Below, in pieces: positions 25,306 to 33,977 of a stretch of 58,196 nucleotides of DNA (positions are counted from its first letter, which is position 1; each line of letters opens with the position of its first letter). The position numbers and the translations under genes were made by a program. The notes beneath the pieces are model-generated. The model was given only the letters and a program-made list of their open reading frames with translations, made no database searches and was not told where the DNA came from. Origin of the DNA: an uncultured Bacteroidales bacterium. Its GTDB lineage: Bacteria > Bacteroidota > Bacteroidia > Bacteroidales > P3. Where the stretch lies: assembly GCA_947303735.1 (NCBI GenBank), contig CAMYZD010000002.1:1-58196 (forward strand), read 5' to 3'.

Positions 25306-26060
25306 CTCTGTCTCGGAACAAATACTTATCTGTCATAAACCCTAACGACTGATTTGGGTTAAAGACCAGACAAAGTTGAACAAGGGTGTGGTATGACAAA
25401 GGGAAGCTGAATCTTACGGGGTAGAATAAGAACTATATCGTTTTTTTCTACTTGATAAAACTCTAACGCACAATTCCCATGAGCATTTTTTTGTAGTTAT
25501 TCATCATCCTTTTTTTTTAACAAAAAGTACAATAAAAAAATAGAAGCAATAGATTTAAACAATGATTCAGACAATTATTATTTTTTTTATAATATTGGTT
25601 TCCTTATATTTGGAATGAACTTTATCCGAAAAGGCATCATATATCAAAAAAAATGCGTATATTTGCACTTTGAAATCGACGCGAGTTGTCGTGCGATGCG
25701 AAGAAGCATTTGCTATTGGTCCACTTTCTAAATTTCGCCAAAATTTATTCCAAGGACTTCAATACTGGTGCCTTTTGCTTTTGTTTATGTGTTGGTCATT
25801 CGCCACTGCATAGGGAAGCATAGGATAAGGTTCAAATTAGTTTTATTTGGAAAAGACGTTTGGCAATGCCTAGAAAGTATAGGACTAAAGCAACACGAGT
25901 TCTATGCTTTTTTAGTGCTGTATAACCGCCTCTGATGGGGAACTCAAGGAGGCGCAAAGAAAGAAAAAAGAATGATAATGGGTGATAGATTTGAACATAA
26001 GTAACATTCTATATACACAGAAATAGTAACCCATCTCTGTGAATTAAAAATTGACTAAAA
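25306..26060. other. Long AT-rich non-coding stretch upstream of the island
   Basis: About 750 bp with no credible ORF on either strand. It contains poly-T and poly-A tracts, a promoter-like TATATTTG at 25658-25665, and a possible hairpin near 25925-25960 (CGCCTC...GAGGCG). If the promoter is used, the first island gene would have a leader of nearly 390 nt or a separate small RNA would be made. Confidence 0.5.
25658..25665 (+). promoter_or_regulatory. Promoter-like -7 element in the island leader
   Basis: TATATTTG fits TAnnTTTG. It lies 395 bp upstream of the first island ATG; no good -33 is seen. Confidence 0.4.
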
Positions 26061-26675
26061 ATGAAAAAAGAATTTTTAACCGCTAAACAAAAAAACTTAA
26101 TAGTGTCTTTTGCTACAATTGCAACCGCCACTATGATGTGTGCATTCAGCATAGCAGGTAAGGTTGAACCCAAAGACCCTCCGAAGGACAAGAAACCCGT
26201 GGTGGCTTTTGCGCACCTCAATCCCCAGCCGGACAGTGTGACAGTATCAATCCTGGGCGAAGATGTGGCAGCAATCGTTTTCGGTGCCAAGAAAGCTACA
26301 CTGAGTCATCTTAACCCCATGGACCCCCCTGCTGATGGCGAGGTCACAATCGGTGGTGTGAAAGTTGTGAGTAACCTCGGTACACTGAACAAAACGGATT
26401 TGATAACGATTCAATTCCTAATGGCGGATAGTGCATTCTACAACCAGGGAGCTATTACGGTGACTTCCCCATATGCTCCTAGTCATGCCATATCCTTTTT
26501 TAAAGGAAAGAATAGAACTGATTTACTTTTTTCGCTTCAAAGTAGTGAGATAGGTATTGTTGAAAATGGCAAGTTGATTAAAGTTGTCCGCTATCACAAT
26601 GCGCGTCAAATAACCCGTTTTTTTCGTCTTGTTTCTCAAAATGAATTTTACGATAAAATAATCGAAAACCAATAA
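26061..26675 (+). CDS. Exported or membrane-anchored hypothetical protein
   Basis: 204 residues. A basic N-terminus (MKKEFLTAKQKN) and a hydrophobic stretch (LIVSFATIATATMMCAFSIAG, about 12-33) form a signal peptide or anchor, followed by a Pro/Lys-rich linker (KVEPKDPPKDKKP) and a soluble domain with no recognised motif. Short internal echoes (FAHLNPQPDSVTV and LSHLNPMDPPADGEVTI) suggest an imperfect repeat. It is the first gene of the plus-strand AT-rich island, 10 bp before the caspase-like gene, so the two are probably co-expressed. Confidence 0.65.
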   Translation: MKKEFLTAKQKNLIVSFATIATATMMCAFSIAGKVEPKDPPKDKKPVVAFAHLNPQPDSVTVSILGEDVAAIVFGAKKATLSHLNPMDPPADGEVTIGGVKVVSNLGTLNKTDLITIQFLMADSAFYNQGAITVTSPYAPSHAISFFKGKNRTDLLFSLQSSEIGIVENGKLIKVVRYHNARQITRFFRLVSQNEFYDKIIENQ

Positions 26676-26685
26676 TAATCCTGTC

Positions 26686-27846
26686 ATGAAACGAATTGTT
26701 CTTATTATTTCTACTATGCTGATATCATTGTGCGCTTTCGGGCAAAAAAGGCCGACAATGCATGCAATTATTTTTGCTGACACCTATGATGACAAAATTG
26801 GTCCAGGAGCAGATATTAGCAAAACAAAATTTGGTGATTTGCTTTATGCAATTGCCGCAAGTATTGACTATGATGACGACTTTGAATATTATACTGGTGA
26901 TGCTTGTCGTAAGGCAACATTAATGAACGTTCTGGACAATTTTCATTGCGATACAGCAGACGTTGTTGTATTTTGTTATTTAGGACACGGTGTAAGGGCG
27001 CTCGATGACACGTCAATGTTTCCTCAAATGTGCCTGCATGAGAAAAATCAGAAGGACTTTGTTCCTTTAGATTATGTAAGAAACCGATTAGCAGTTCATG
27101 GGGCTCGTGTCACATGGGTTATTGGAGATTGCTGTAATTCCTATAACGAATATGTACGACCGAAGAACCCTGAGGTTGCAGGAGCGACAATGTTGCCTGG
27201 TGCATCAACAAATCTTATCAATCAATTGTTCGTCAAATTTACAGGGGTGATAACAATGTGTGCATCAAAACCAGGAACTTTTGGATGGTGCAATAGCATT
27301 ACAGGAATGTACTTTAACAATGAACTTATTCGAGCCATAGAATCCCCCAGCATCAACAATCTCATACCAAATCGGCCATGGTCGTCAGTGATGAATATGG
27401 TTATGAAAAGTTTGGCAGGACAAACTTTCTATGACAAGAATGATGTTCAGAGAACCCCATATAAAATGGAGCCGCGCTATAGAATTGAACCAAGAAACCC
27501 AATGAAGAATCCTAAAAAACATGAACCAGATGATGGCGAAATAGTAAAAGAACCAACTCTCCAAAATGAACTCAGTGCTATTTCTAATAGCAAGAAACAT
27601 GGCATAGAACGCATGCGGCTTATCACAAAAATACAAGAATCGTATTTTGCTTCCGACGCAATAGTTCGTACCGTGAGTCAAGAAAATGTAGCATACGGTA
27701 CGCCATATACCATTGAAGAATATCTAAATCATTTAGCGCATTCAAAGAACATCGTAAATGTAGTTGTCCGCAATATTAAGCGAGATGCATCAAACAAGGT
27801 TAATTATATGGAGATCCATGAATTTTATTCTGAACTGAAAAAATAA
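26686..27846 (+). CDS. Secreted caspase-fold (peptidase C14-like) protein
   Basis: 386 residues. The signal peptide is MKRIVLIISTMLISLCAFGQ. The core follows the caspase-like layout: strand MHAIIFADTYDD, then VVVFCYLGHGVR with the catalytic His101 after a hydrophobic strand, then ARVTWVIGDCCNSY with the dyad Cys150 (DxC pattern as in metacaspases), then a further strand VITMCASKPGTFGWCNS. This places it in the clan CD caspase-like/metacaspase group; activity is inferred from the intact His-Cys pair. About 150 residues after the catalytic domain are a charged linker and an unassigned C-terminal region. Most bacterial caspase homologues are cytosolic, so export to the periplasm or surface is noteworthy. 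It is followed by related secreted proteins 9 bp downstream. Confidence 0.82.
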   Translation: MKRIVLIISTMLISLCAFGQKRPTMHAIIFADTYDDKIGPGADISKTKFGDLLYAIAASIDYDDDFEYYTGDACRKATLMNVLDNFHCDTADVVVFCYLGHGVRALDDTSMFPQMCLHEKNQKDFVPLDYVRNRLAVHGARVTWVIGDCCNSYNEYVRPKNPEVAGATMLPGASTNLINQLFVKFTGVITMCASKPGTFGWCNSITGMYFNNELIRAIESPSINNLIPNRPWSSVMNMVMKSLAGQTFYDKNDVQRTPYKMEPRYRIEPRNPMKNPKKHEPDDGEIVKEPTLQNELSAISNSKKHGIERMRLITKIQESYFASDAIVRTVSQENVAYGTPYTIEEYLNHLAHSKNIVNVVVRNIKRDASNKVNYMEIHEFYSELKK

Positions 27847-27855
27847 TAAAAAGCC

Positions 27856-28701
27856 ATGAGAAAATTTGTATTATGCGTAATAACGCTGTTTACTTTCAAT
27901 TGCTTACATGCACAACAGCAAACTAATCTCCGCCCAGCCACAGGTATTGATAGTGCCTTCTGTTATTTTGATTCAGACGGCGCACACTTACGAGCAGAGC
28001 TCAGCATAGAAGAAGTCAAAATAATTGAAGCTACCGCAATACGAATAGTAGAAGAGTTTAATTCTAATGTGGCGCAACTCTGGAAGCCATGGACACAGGA
28101 AGAGATGGAGAAGTATACTCCGAAAGAAAGGGAAGAATTCAAAAAGGGCATTGAGACGTCCACTTGGAAACTCTTCATTGCTGATGCAAAGGAGTACTAT
28201 ACCCATGAAACCTCTAACTACAAGGTCTATAAAAGTAATGGGGTTTACTATTACCAAGACCAGTATGGGAAGCCTAAACGTGCTTATAATCCACAAAAAG
28301 ATGATAATGGGGTATTGCGAGAAACGGTGGAAGAAGATATAAAACATCTTCCTGCCAGAATTGAGATTACGAGTAAATATAGGAAAACCAGCACCATGAG
28401 AGAAGTGAGAAAATATCTCAACAACATTAAAAACAACCATACATACTCAAAAGTTGTTTTCAATGCTGGAGGGATTACCGTCTCAAACAAATTACGAAGA
28501 GATGCTGAAGGCCGTTATGTTGGAACAATCTGTTATTATCAAGATTTTTCTGGGTATAGACCTGACGGTGGTTCGTATTCAGACAGAACACTTAGGTGTG
28601 TGACATACTATGTTTACATTACTGTTCAAGGAACACCTGATGGAGATATGATTGTATGGAACATTAAACTTGGCGATATTCGCGCAACTGCTACAGAGTA
28701 G
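27856..28701 (+). CDS. Secreted protein of unknown function, paralogue A
   Basis: 281 residues. The signal peptide is MRKFVLCVITLFTFNCLHAQ. The middle (about residues 60-205) contains VEEFNSNVAQLWKPWTQEEMEKYTP, FIADAKEYYTHETSNYKVY and RIEITSKYRKTSTMREVRKYL; the C-terminal beta-rich part contains GTICYYQDFSGYRPDGGSYSDR. The central 438 bp read as identical to the next gene, while the ends differ. No known domain. It follows the caspase-like gene and may be its substrate, inhibitor or partner; only adjacency supports this. Confidence 0.75.
   Translation: MRKFVLCVITLFTFNCLHAQQQTNLRPATGIDSAFCYFDSDGAHLRAELSIEEVKIIEATAIRIVEEFNSNVAQLWKPWTQEEMEKYTPKEREEFKKGIETSTWKLFIADAKEYYTHETSNYKVYKSNGVYYYQDQYGKPKRAYNPQKDDNGVLRETVEEDIKHLPARIEITSKYRKTSTMREVRKYLNNIKNNHTYSKVVFNAGGITVSNKLRRDAEGRYVGTICYYQDFSGYRPDGGSYSDRTLRCVTYYVYITVQGTPDGDMIVWNIKLGDIRATATE
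28034..28471 (+). repeat. 438-bp direct repeat, copy 1 (inside paralogue A)
   Basis: Begins CCGCAATACGAATAGTAGAA and ends TTCAATGCTGGAG. Reads as base-for-base identical to 28911-29348 (offset 877 bp). Confidence 0.85.
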
Positions 28702-28735
28702 TTGTCTTTCACAATAATTAACCACAATAACAATC

Positions 28736-29593
28736 ATGAGATTATTACTTACATTCTCTGTCTTCTTGAGTTGTTGCTTGTCACTCCATGCTCAAACAGT
28801 AGAATCCCCCACTCCCCGAAGGATAGAAGATAATTATGCATACATTGATTCTTCTGGTTTTCACTTTAAAGGAGAGTTGTCTCATGATGAAGTAAAAATA
28901 ATTGAAGCTGCCGCAATACGAATAGTAGAAGAGTTTAATTCTAATGTGGCGCAACTCTGGAAGCCATGGACACAGGAAGAGATGGAGAAGTATACTCCGA
29001 AAGAAAGGGAAGAATTCAAAAAGGGCATTGAGACGTCCACTTGGAAACTCTTCATTGCTGATGCAAAGGAGTACTATACCCATGAAACCTCTAACTACAA
29101 GGTCTATAAAAGTAATGGGGTTTACTATTACCAAGACCAGTATGGGAAGCCTAAACGTGCTTATAATCCACAAAAAGATGATAATGGGGTATTGCGAGAA
29201 ACGGTGGAAGAAGATATAAAACATCTTCCTGCCAGAATTGAGATTACGAGTAAATATAGGAAAACCAGCACCATGAGAGAAGTGAGAAAATATCTCAACA
29301 ACATTAAAAACAACCATACATACTCAAAAGTTGTTTTCAATGCTGGAGAAGTTTTTTTCCCAAGCAAACTTAGACGTGATAGTGAAGGTAGATACGTCAG
29401 TACTCTATGTTATTATCAAGACTTTACTGGGTATTATCCAGATGGAAGTTTCTTCACGGATAGTTCTTATCATTGTATTACTTTTTATGCTTGGCCTATT
29501 GTGTTAGAAACCACATCAGAAGGAGATGCAATGGTTATTTGGCAAATAAAGCTCGGTGATATCCGAGCAACACAAGATGTAAATAATGAATAG
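28736..29593 (+). CDS. Secreted protein of unknown function, paralogue B
   Basis: 285 residues with a signal peptide (MRLLLTFSVFLSCCLSLHAQ). The central region is identical to paralogue A, flanked by a diverged N-terminus (YAYIDSSGFHFKGELSHDEVKIIE against FCYFDSDGAHLRAELSIEEVKIIE) and C-terminus (EVFFPSKLRRDSEGRYVSTLCYYQDFTGYYPDGSFF). The pattern suggests an old tandem duplication homogenised recently in its middle. Its stop overlaps the start of the next gene. Function unknown. Confidence 0.75.
   Translation: MRLLLTFSVFLSCCLSLHAQTVESPTPRRIEDNYAYIDSSGFHFKGELSHDEVKIIEAAAIRIVEEFNSNVAQLWKPWTQEEMEKYTPKEREEFKKGIETSTWKLFIADAKEYYTHETSNYKVYKSNGVYYYQDQYGKPKRAYNPQKDDNGVLRETVEEDIKHLPARIEITSKYRKTSTMREVRKYLNNIKNNHTYSKVVFNAGEVFFPSKLRRDSEGRYVSTLCYYQDFTGYYPDGSFFTDSSYHCITFYAWPIVLETTSEGDAMVIWQIKLGDIRATQDVNNE
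28911..29348 (+). repeat. 438-bp direct repeat, copy 2 (inside paralogue B)
   Basis: Reads as identical to 28034-28471; flanking bases diverge at once on both sides (gaagctA/Gccgc on the left, gctggaGG/GA on the right). Confidence 0.85.
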
Positions 29594-30356
29594 TTCCAAG
29601 ATTAGAAAGATATACATTGGAATGCTGGTACTTCTAATGGTACCAACAACAACCAGAAGTCAGGCTTTGCCATTTGTGTTACCAGACTTCTATGTTAATC
29701 GGATTATAACCATAGATCATTTTATGCAGCGTTTTAATCGAGAAGACATCCCTATATTTCTTGATTCTGCAGATGCAGAGCTGCCATACAAACAGGTTAT
29801 TACTTGTTTTTGTATAGATTCTGTCCGACACCGAGGAGAGGAGGTGATGGAATTTTCCCGTAAAATGGTTGATGAAAATGTTAGATTAGACTATGCAATG
29901 CCGAATTATTATTGTGAGTTAGAATGTTCTGCGAAATATAGGAAAGAAAGTACAACAATAATTATACGAATGGTTGTAGAAAAAAGCCCACAAGACTTTT
30001 ATTCCTGGGTAATTGCAGATGCAGAAGGCGAGGTCCTTACGGTTGCGCCAAATAGGACTTCATCAAAAATGAAGCTTTCTCCAGCTGATAATGAACGCTA
30101 TTTTCTTGATTTACGAGATGTTTTAAATGGACATCCGAATGACATAGCAAACTATACTTTTTCGGGATGGACAGTGGATCAAACATCCACTTTTATGGCA
30201 CTCGTTGCCAACAAATTGTTGATAATTGAATCTATCAAAAACATGAGATATGTATTTGATGCTGGAGGATATACCTTCAAAGTCCAATGTATAGATAGAG
30301 AAACTAATAATAATGGATGGCTGATCTATGATTTTGCAAAAAATGAACAAGAATAA
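29586..30356 (+). CDS. Secreted protein, diverged relative of paralogues A and B
   Basis: 256 residues. An N-terminal hydrophobic segment (IYIGMLVLLMVPTTTRSQA) looks like a signal peptide. YYCELECSAKYRKESTTI and IKNMRYVFDAGGYTFKVQ align with ARIEITSKYRKTSTM and YSKVVFNAGGITVSN of the two preceding proteins, so the three form one family. It overlaps paralogue B by 8 bp and the next gene by 14 bp, which indicates one transcript. Function unknown. Confidence 0.68.
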   Translation: MNSSKIRKIYIGMLVLLMVPTTTRSQALPFVLPDFYVNRIITIDHFMQRFNREDIPIFLDSADAELPYKQVITCFCIDSVRHRGEEVMEFSRKMVDENVRLDYAMPNYYCELECSAKYRKESTTIIIRMVVEKSPQDFYSWVIADAEGEVLTVAPNRTSSKMKLSPADNERYFLDLRDVLNGHPNDIANYTFSGWTVDQTSTFMALVANKLLIIESIKNMRYVFDAGGYTFKVQCIDRETNNNGWLIYDFAKNEQE

Positions 30357-31407
30357 CAAATTATTACTATTTTTGACATTGACTATTTTCCTGTCAACAA
30401 GGACTTTCGCCCAAGGGCAATTCAGTCCAGGAAAAGCCACTCAATGTGTTGAAAGGGCATATTTAGAACTAAATCTATATGCGGGAATCATATCAAAATA
30501 TGACGGATCTTCCATTGAAATAAATACAATTAAAGAAGGTTTGTTAGAATGCTTTGACAAGGATTGTATTGTTGAAATGGATATTTATCGTTTAATCGGA
30601 CAGAAAGAGAATACATCTCAACAGCAACCAATAGAATATTATTTACATAAACTTGAGGAGATAGCAAAAGATAGAGAAGTGCATTTCGTAATGATAGGGA
30701 AGCCTATGGTTCTATATAATCAAGAAATAATTGCTACAATTAAAGTTACTTCTACCAGTAATTCGTATTGTTGTAAGGCAAAGGTTGGTCTAAATGAAGA
30801 GTATAAAGTCCGTTATATGAAATTCGTTGAATACGAAGAGGCCAATAATATCCGCCCTAAAACAGAGATAAAATATGTGTATATAGACAGGTCTGTGGAT
30901 AAATCAGAATATTGCCAAGCGGGGAAAAACAGATATGTGGCATGGGGAATAGTTGGAATAGGTTATCCTTTGAGTCTTTCAACAAACCTCGAGGGAAGAA
31001 TTGGCAAAGATATCGGAGTTGGTCTATATGGAGAGATTGGGGCCAGCTGGACACTAATAGATTATAGCTGGCAGAGGGAGAATACCTCAAATAGATACTT
31101 TAGCTATGCTTATGGTATCAAGTTTTACCCTTTCAGAGGACTATATATAGATTGTGGTTATGGTACAATTGCTAAATCCTATGTGGATTTAAGAGATGTG
31201 AAAATGGGTCAGTCTGAAGCAGAAAGACTTGTGGACAATGGCCTAGGCGTACTTTTCCATGTGGGTTATAATTTTGTTGGAGATCTCGAAGATTATAAAT
31301 CCAATTATTATATTGGTGTCAGTACTGGTATGTCGTATGACGTTAAAAACAATGTATTTGCACCATCAATGGGCATTCGGTTTGGGATTGCATGGGGAAC
31401 GAAGTGA
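30343..31407 (+). CDS. Envelope protein with shared N-terminal domain and barrel-like C-terminus, paralogue 1
   Basis: 354 residues from the ATG at 30343 (MNKNNKLLLFLTLTIFLSTRTFAQ), preferred over 30328 because it starts directly with a signal peptide. Residues about 25-175 form a domain shared with the next protein (EYYLHKLEEIAKDREVHFVMIGKP, SNSYCCKAKVG). The C-terminal half has alternating Gly/aromatic strands (GVGLYGEIGASWTLIDYSW, YFSYAYGIKFYPFRGLYIDCGYG) and ends in MGIRFGIAWGTK, compatible with a small outer-membrane beta-barrel. The barrel is an inference from strand pattern. Confidence 0.68.
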   Translation: MNKNNKLLLFLTLTIFLSTRTFAQGQFSPGKATQCVERAYLELNLYAGIISKYDGSSIEINTIKEGLLECFDKDCIVEMDIYRLIGQKENTSQQQPIEYYLHKLEEIAKDREVHFVMIGKPMVLYNQEIIATIKVTSTSNSYCCKAKVGLNEEYKVRYMKFVEYEEANNIRPKTEIKYVYIDRSVDKSEYCQAGKNRYVAWGIVGIGYPLSLSTNLEGRIGKDIGVGLYGEIGASWTLIDYSWQRENTSNRYFSYAYGIKFYPFRGLYIDCGYGTIAKSYVDLRDVKMGQSEAERLVDNGLGVLFHVGYNFVGDLEDYKSNYYIGVSTGMSYDVKNNVFAPSMGIRFGIAWGTK

Positions 31408-31463
31408 TTAAAATAATGCACAAATCATCTTTTAGAGAATACGGATTCATGTTTTTTTATCAA

Positions 31464-32561
31464 ATGTACAAGAGTAATACACATAAGATTATACTATTGC
31501 TGACATTGATTATGTTAATGCCACACAATGGGTATTCGCAAAACAAATTAGGTGGTAAAGCACAACAGCACGTTGTACATACATATTCTATGCTTAATTC
31601 GTATGCGGGGATTGTAAAAAAGAATGGAGGATATTCCATAGAAATCGACTACCACAAACAAAAAGTATTGGAATGTTTTATAGCAGACACTGAATGCCTA
31701 GTTCAAATGGACATTTACAAGTTGGTTAATAATAGAGATCCTTCAATGCAACAAACATTGAGATTTTATCTGCAGAAATTAGAAGAAATAGCTAAAGACA
31801 GAGAGGTATTTTTTTCTGTGGTTGGGAAACCATCGATTTTGAAAAATGAGATAATAGTAACAATTGAAGTTGTATCTACAGCGAACTCATACCGCTGCAA
31901 AGCAAAGGTCGGTATAAACGGCAGTCTAAAAATCTGTTACATTAGATTTTCTGATTTTGAAAATATTCCCAACATAGAAATTATTAAACCACCTAAAGAA
32001 CCTGCTATACACCAAACAATGCTCAATTTTTCGGCAGGTGTGAAACTCACCAATGGTACCAATCTAGGGTTTGGCATTGGTGGGTTATCGAATAATTGGT
32101 TTCTAAACCGCATGAAATTTGGAATCGAATATGAATTATTGTTCGGTCAAAAGTACCCCCATTATCCGACAGCTTCTGGTAGTATGCCTTCAACATTGAC
32201 TTATGCAGCAAAGAAGAATGGTGATTTCGGATTGGGAATAAATATTGGATATATGTTTTTCCCAGGTAAATACGATAGCTATGACATAAGAGACTGGAAT
32301 TATAACAACGACCGTGGACTCTCATTTTTCATTGGAATTGGTGGGGTGTTTTATGATTTTTGGGATGAAAAGACCGGACCTTTGAAGTCGGATTATACGA
32401 GCCATTATAACTCAGCATTGTATATAAAACCGTCCTTACGTTGGGACATTGGTAATATTGGACTGGAGACTGGTTACTACATTTGTCCACAATATAATCC
32501 TATTCGAGGGTTTTGTTTTCAGATGACACTCAACATACAATTAAAAACAGCTAAAAAATGA
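31464..32561 (+). CDS. Envelope protein with shared N-terminal domain and barrel-like C-terminus, paralogue 2
   Basis: 365 residues from the ATG at 31464 (MYKSNTHKIILLLTLIMLMPHNGYSQ); the track start 31392 adds 24 residues that overlap the previous gene and spoil the signal peptide. The N-terminal domain matches paralogue 1 (RFYLQKLEEIAKDREVFFSVVGKP, ANSYRCKAKVG). The C-terminal half shows Gly-rich alternating strands (LGFGIGGLSNNWFLNRMKFGIEYELLFG, RGLSFFIGIGGVFYDFW, FQMTLNIQL end), again suggesting an outer-membrane barrel. The stop overlaps the next ATG (ATGA). Function unknown. Confidence 0.68.
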   Translation: MYKSNTHKIILLLTLIMLMPHNGYSQNKLGGKAQQHVVHTYSMLNSYAGIVKKNGGYSIEIDYHKQKVLECFIADTECLVQMDIYKLVNNRDPSMQQTLRFYLQKLEEIAKDREVFFSVVGKPSILKNEIIVTIEVVSTANSYRCKAKVGINGSLKICYIRFSDFENIPNIEIIKPPKEPAIHQTMLNFSAGVKLTNGTNLGFGIGGLSNNWFLNRMKFGIEYELLFGQKYPHYPTASGSMPSTLTYAAKKNGDFGLGINIGYMFFPGKYDSYDIRDWNYNNDRGLSFFIGIGGVFYDFWDEKTGPLKSDYTSHYNSALYIKPSLRWDIGNIGLETGYYICPQYNPIRGFCFQMTLNIQLKTAKK

Positions 32562-32914
32562 AAAGATATATTCTCGCTTCTATTCTAGTACTTACGCTTG
32601 CCCTTCTAACATCATGTGGCAAAACAATATTCTATTCAGGAGAAATGATTCTTGACGGCACAACGGTACGCTACCTTGTAGATGTAGCCGACCAATCTAT
32701 GAAGGTCACAGCAGAAGGTACTACCCCAGATTCACCCATAACTGTAAGACTATTGATGATTAGCACAGCTGATCAATCCGGAATTTGGTACTACCGTGAT
32801 TTTATTGACACGGTGCCATATGAACACAAGTGGTCTCTTGATAATAATTGTGAGTATAGCCTATGGCTTATAAAAAATGGAGAAGAAATAAGTTTTGGCC
32901 AGTTTAATCTATAA
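32558..32914 (+). CDS. Small lipoprotein of unknown function
   Basis: 118 residues. The SPII signal is MKRYILASILVLTLALLTSCGK, lipobox LTSC. The mature domain of under 100 residues is beta-rich (MILDGTTVRYLVDVADQSMKVT, ENGEEISFGQF-like end). It overlaps the preceding gene by four bases (ATGA), so translation is probably coupled. No homology recognised. Confidence 0.68.
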   Translation: MKRYILASILVLTLALLTSCGKTIFYSGEMILDGTTVRYLVDVADQSMKVTAEGTTPDSPITVRLLMISTADQSGIWYYRDFIDTVPYEHKWSLDNNCEYSLWLIKNGEEISFGQFNL

Positions 32915-32929
32915 AATGGAAACAATAAA

Positions 32930-33973
32930 ATGAGATACTTTAAAATAGTCATTTTTATACTACTGATAGGAATAGTCGGTTGCGAACCCGATTTCCCAGA
33001 TAATACTATAACGATTCCAGATGGAACTTATTTTCTGATACCAGACACGATGGACACGATAACTCTCGGTAATAACAGATGTGTGACAATCCATGGTAAG
33101 GACAGTTGTTTTGTAGAAATCCTTGATAACCTCACCCGTTCTATTATGTATGCTACAGGTGACAGATATTTTGATGGAGTTACAACATACCTGCTACTAT
33201 ATCCACAAGCTGTCGGTAAGGCACATTGCAGGCTATATAACAATAGATTGAATTTTGACACTATAATTGAGATTTCGGTAATTGAAGCACACCCTGCTGA
33301 TACAGACTATACAGTATACACCTTTTATCCATCAGACAGGAACTTCCCTCTTACACAAAGAGAAGCCAGAATTAGTGTAACAGGACCGAAGATTATGGGT
33401 AGTAAGATTACGGACCAATTCATCCTCTCAGGATCGAGCGGGAATCGAAGTAGCGGAAACAAGTGTATCTCGTATATTGACCTTCGTTTTAACTATGTTG
33501 GTACAGCATTTGTAAAATTCTACAATGAGGAGTTTGATACATTGATTCGGGTAGACATCCTCCCGACGTATACGACTTATGAGGAACCTCCGCTAGATTT
33601 TGATGACACACGGGATTCTATAGTCGCAAAATTAGGAGTGCCACAAGAAGAAAGTTCCGAAGAACAATATTTGAGTTATAGCTATAATGGATCATTATAT
33701 GAATATACCCTTCGAGTAAACATGCTATCTTCAGGTGTAATAAAAGATTATGAGGTGTCTTTTACCGACGATGAGGCTAAGGAGGAATTAAAATTATTTA
33801 TTGAGGAACGATATAAAAAGATGAACAACACATGGAATGGCTATTATATCTACGCCCGTGCTTACGACACAACTTATCCAAACATTTATGATAGTGAAAC
33901 CAAGGTGCTGGTTGAAAACTTCTTGCAAGGAAAGATTGTCTATAAGAATCCAGAAAATCATTCAAATTGGTAA
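32930..33973 (+). CDS. Lipoprotein, three-member tandem family, copy 1
   Basis: 347 residues. The lipobox is in MRYFKIVIFILLIGIVGCEPD. Two regions follow: an N-terminal part with Ig-like strand patterns (KDSCFVEILDNLTRSIMYATG, GKAHCRLYNNRLNFDTIIEISVIE) and a C-terminal domain starting DFDDTRDSIVAKLG and ending KIVYKNPENHSN, which is shared with the two following lipoproteins. It is the most diverged and longest of the three. The C-terminal domain may be a binding module; unknown. Confidence 0.7.
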   Translation: MRYFKIVIFILLIGIVGCEPDFPDNTITIPDGTYFLIPDTMDTITLGNNRCVTIHGKDSCFVEILDNLTRSIMYATGDRYFDGVTTYLLLYPQAVGKAHCRLYNNRLNFDTIIEISVIEAHPADTDYTVYTFYPSDRNFPLTQREARISVTGPKIMGSKITDQFILSGSSGNRSSGNKCISYIDLRFNYVGTAFVKFYNEEFDTLIRVDILPTYTTYEEPPLDFDDTRDSIVAKLGVPQEESSEEQYLSYSYNGSLYEYTLRVNMLSSGVIKDYEVSFTDDEAKEELKLFIEERYKKMNNTWNGYYIYARAYDTTYPNIYDSETKVLVENFLQGKIVYKNPENHSNW

Positions 33974-33977
33974 TAAT

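Noticed and set aside
27988-29317. Minus-strand ORFs of 150 and 178 aa with hydrophobic stretches opposite paralogues A and B
   Set aside because: They share the identical block only because the sense genes do; Phe/Ile/Leu-rich antisense of charged AT-rich coding sequence, no start context or neighbours.
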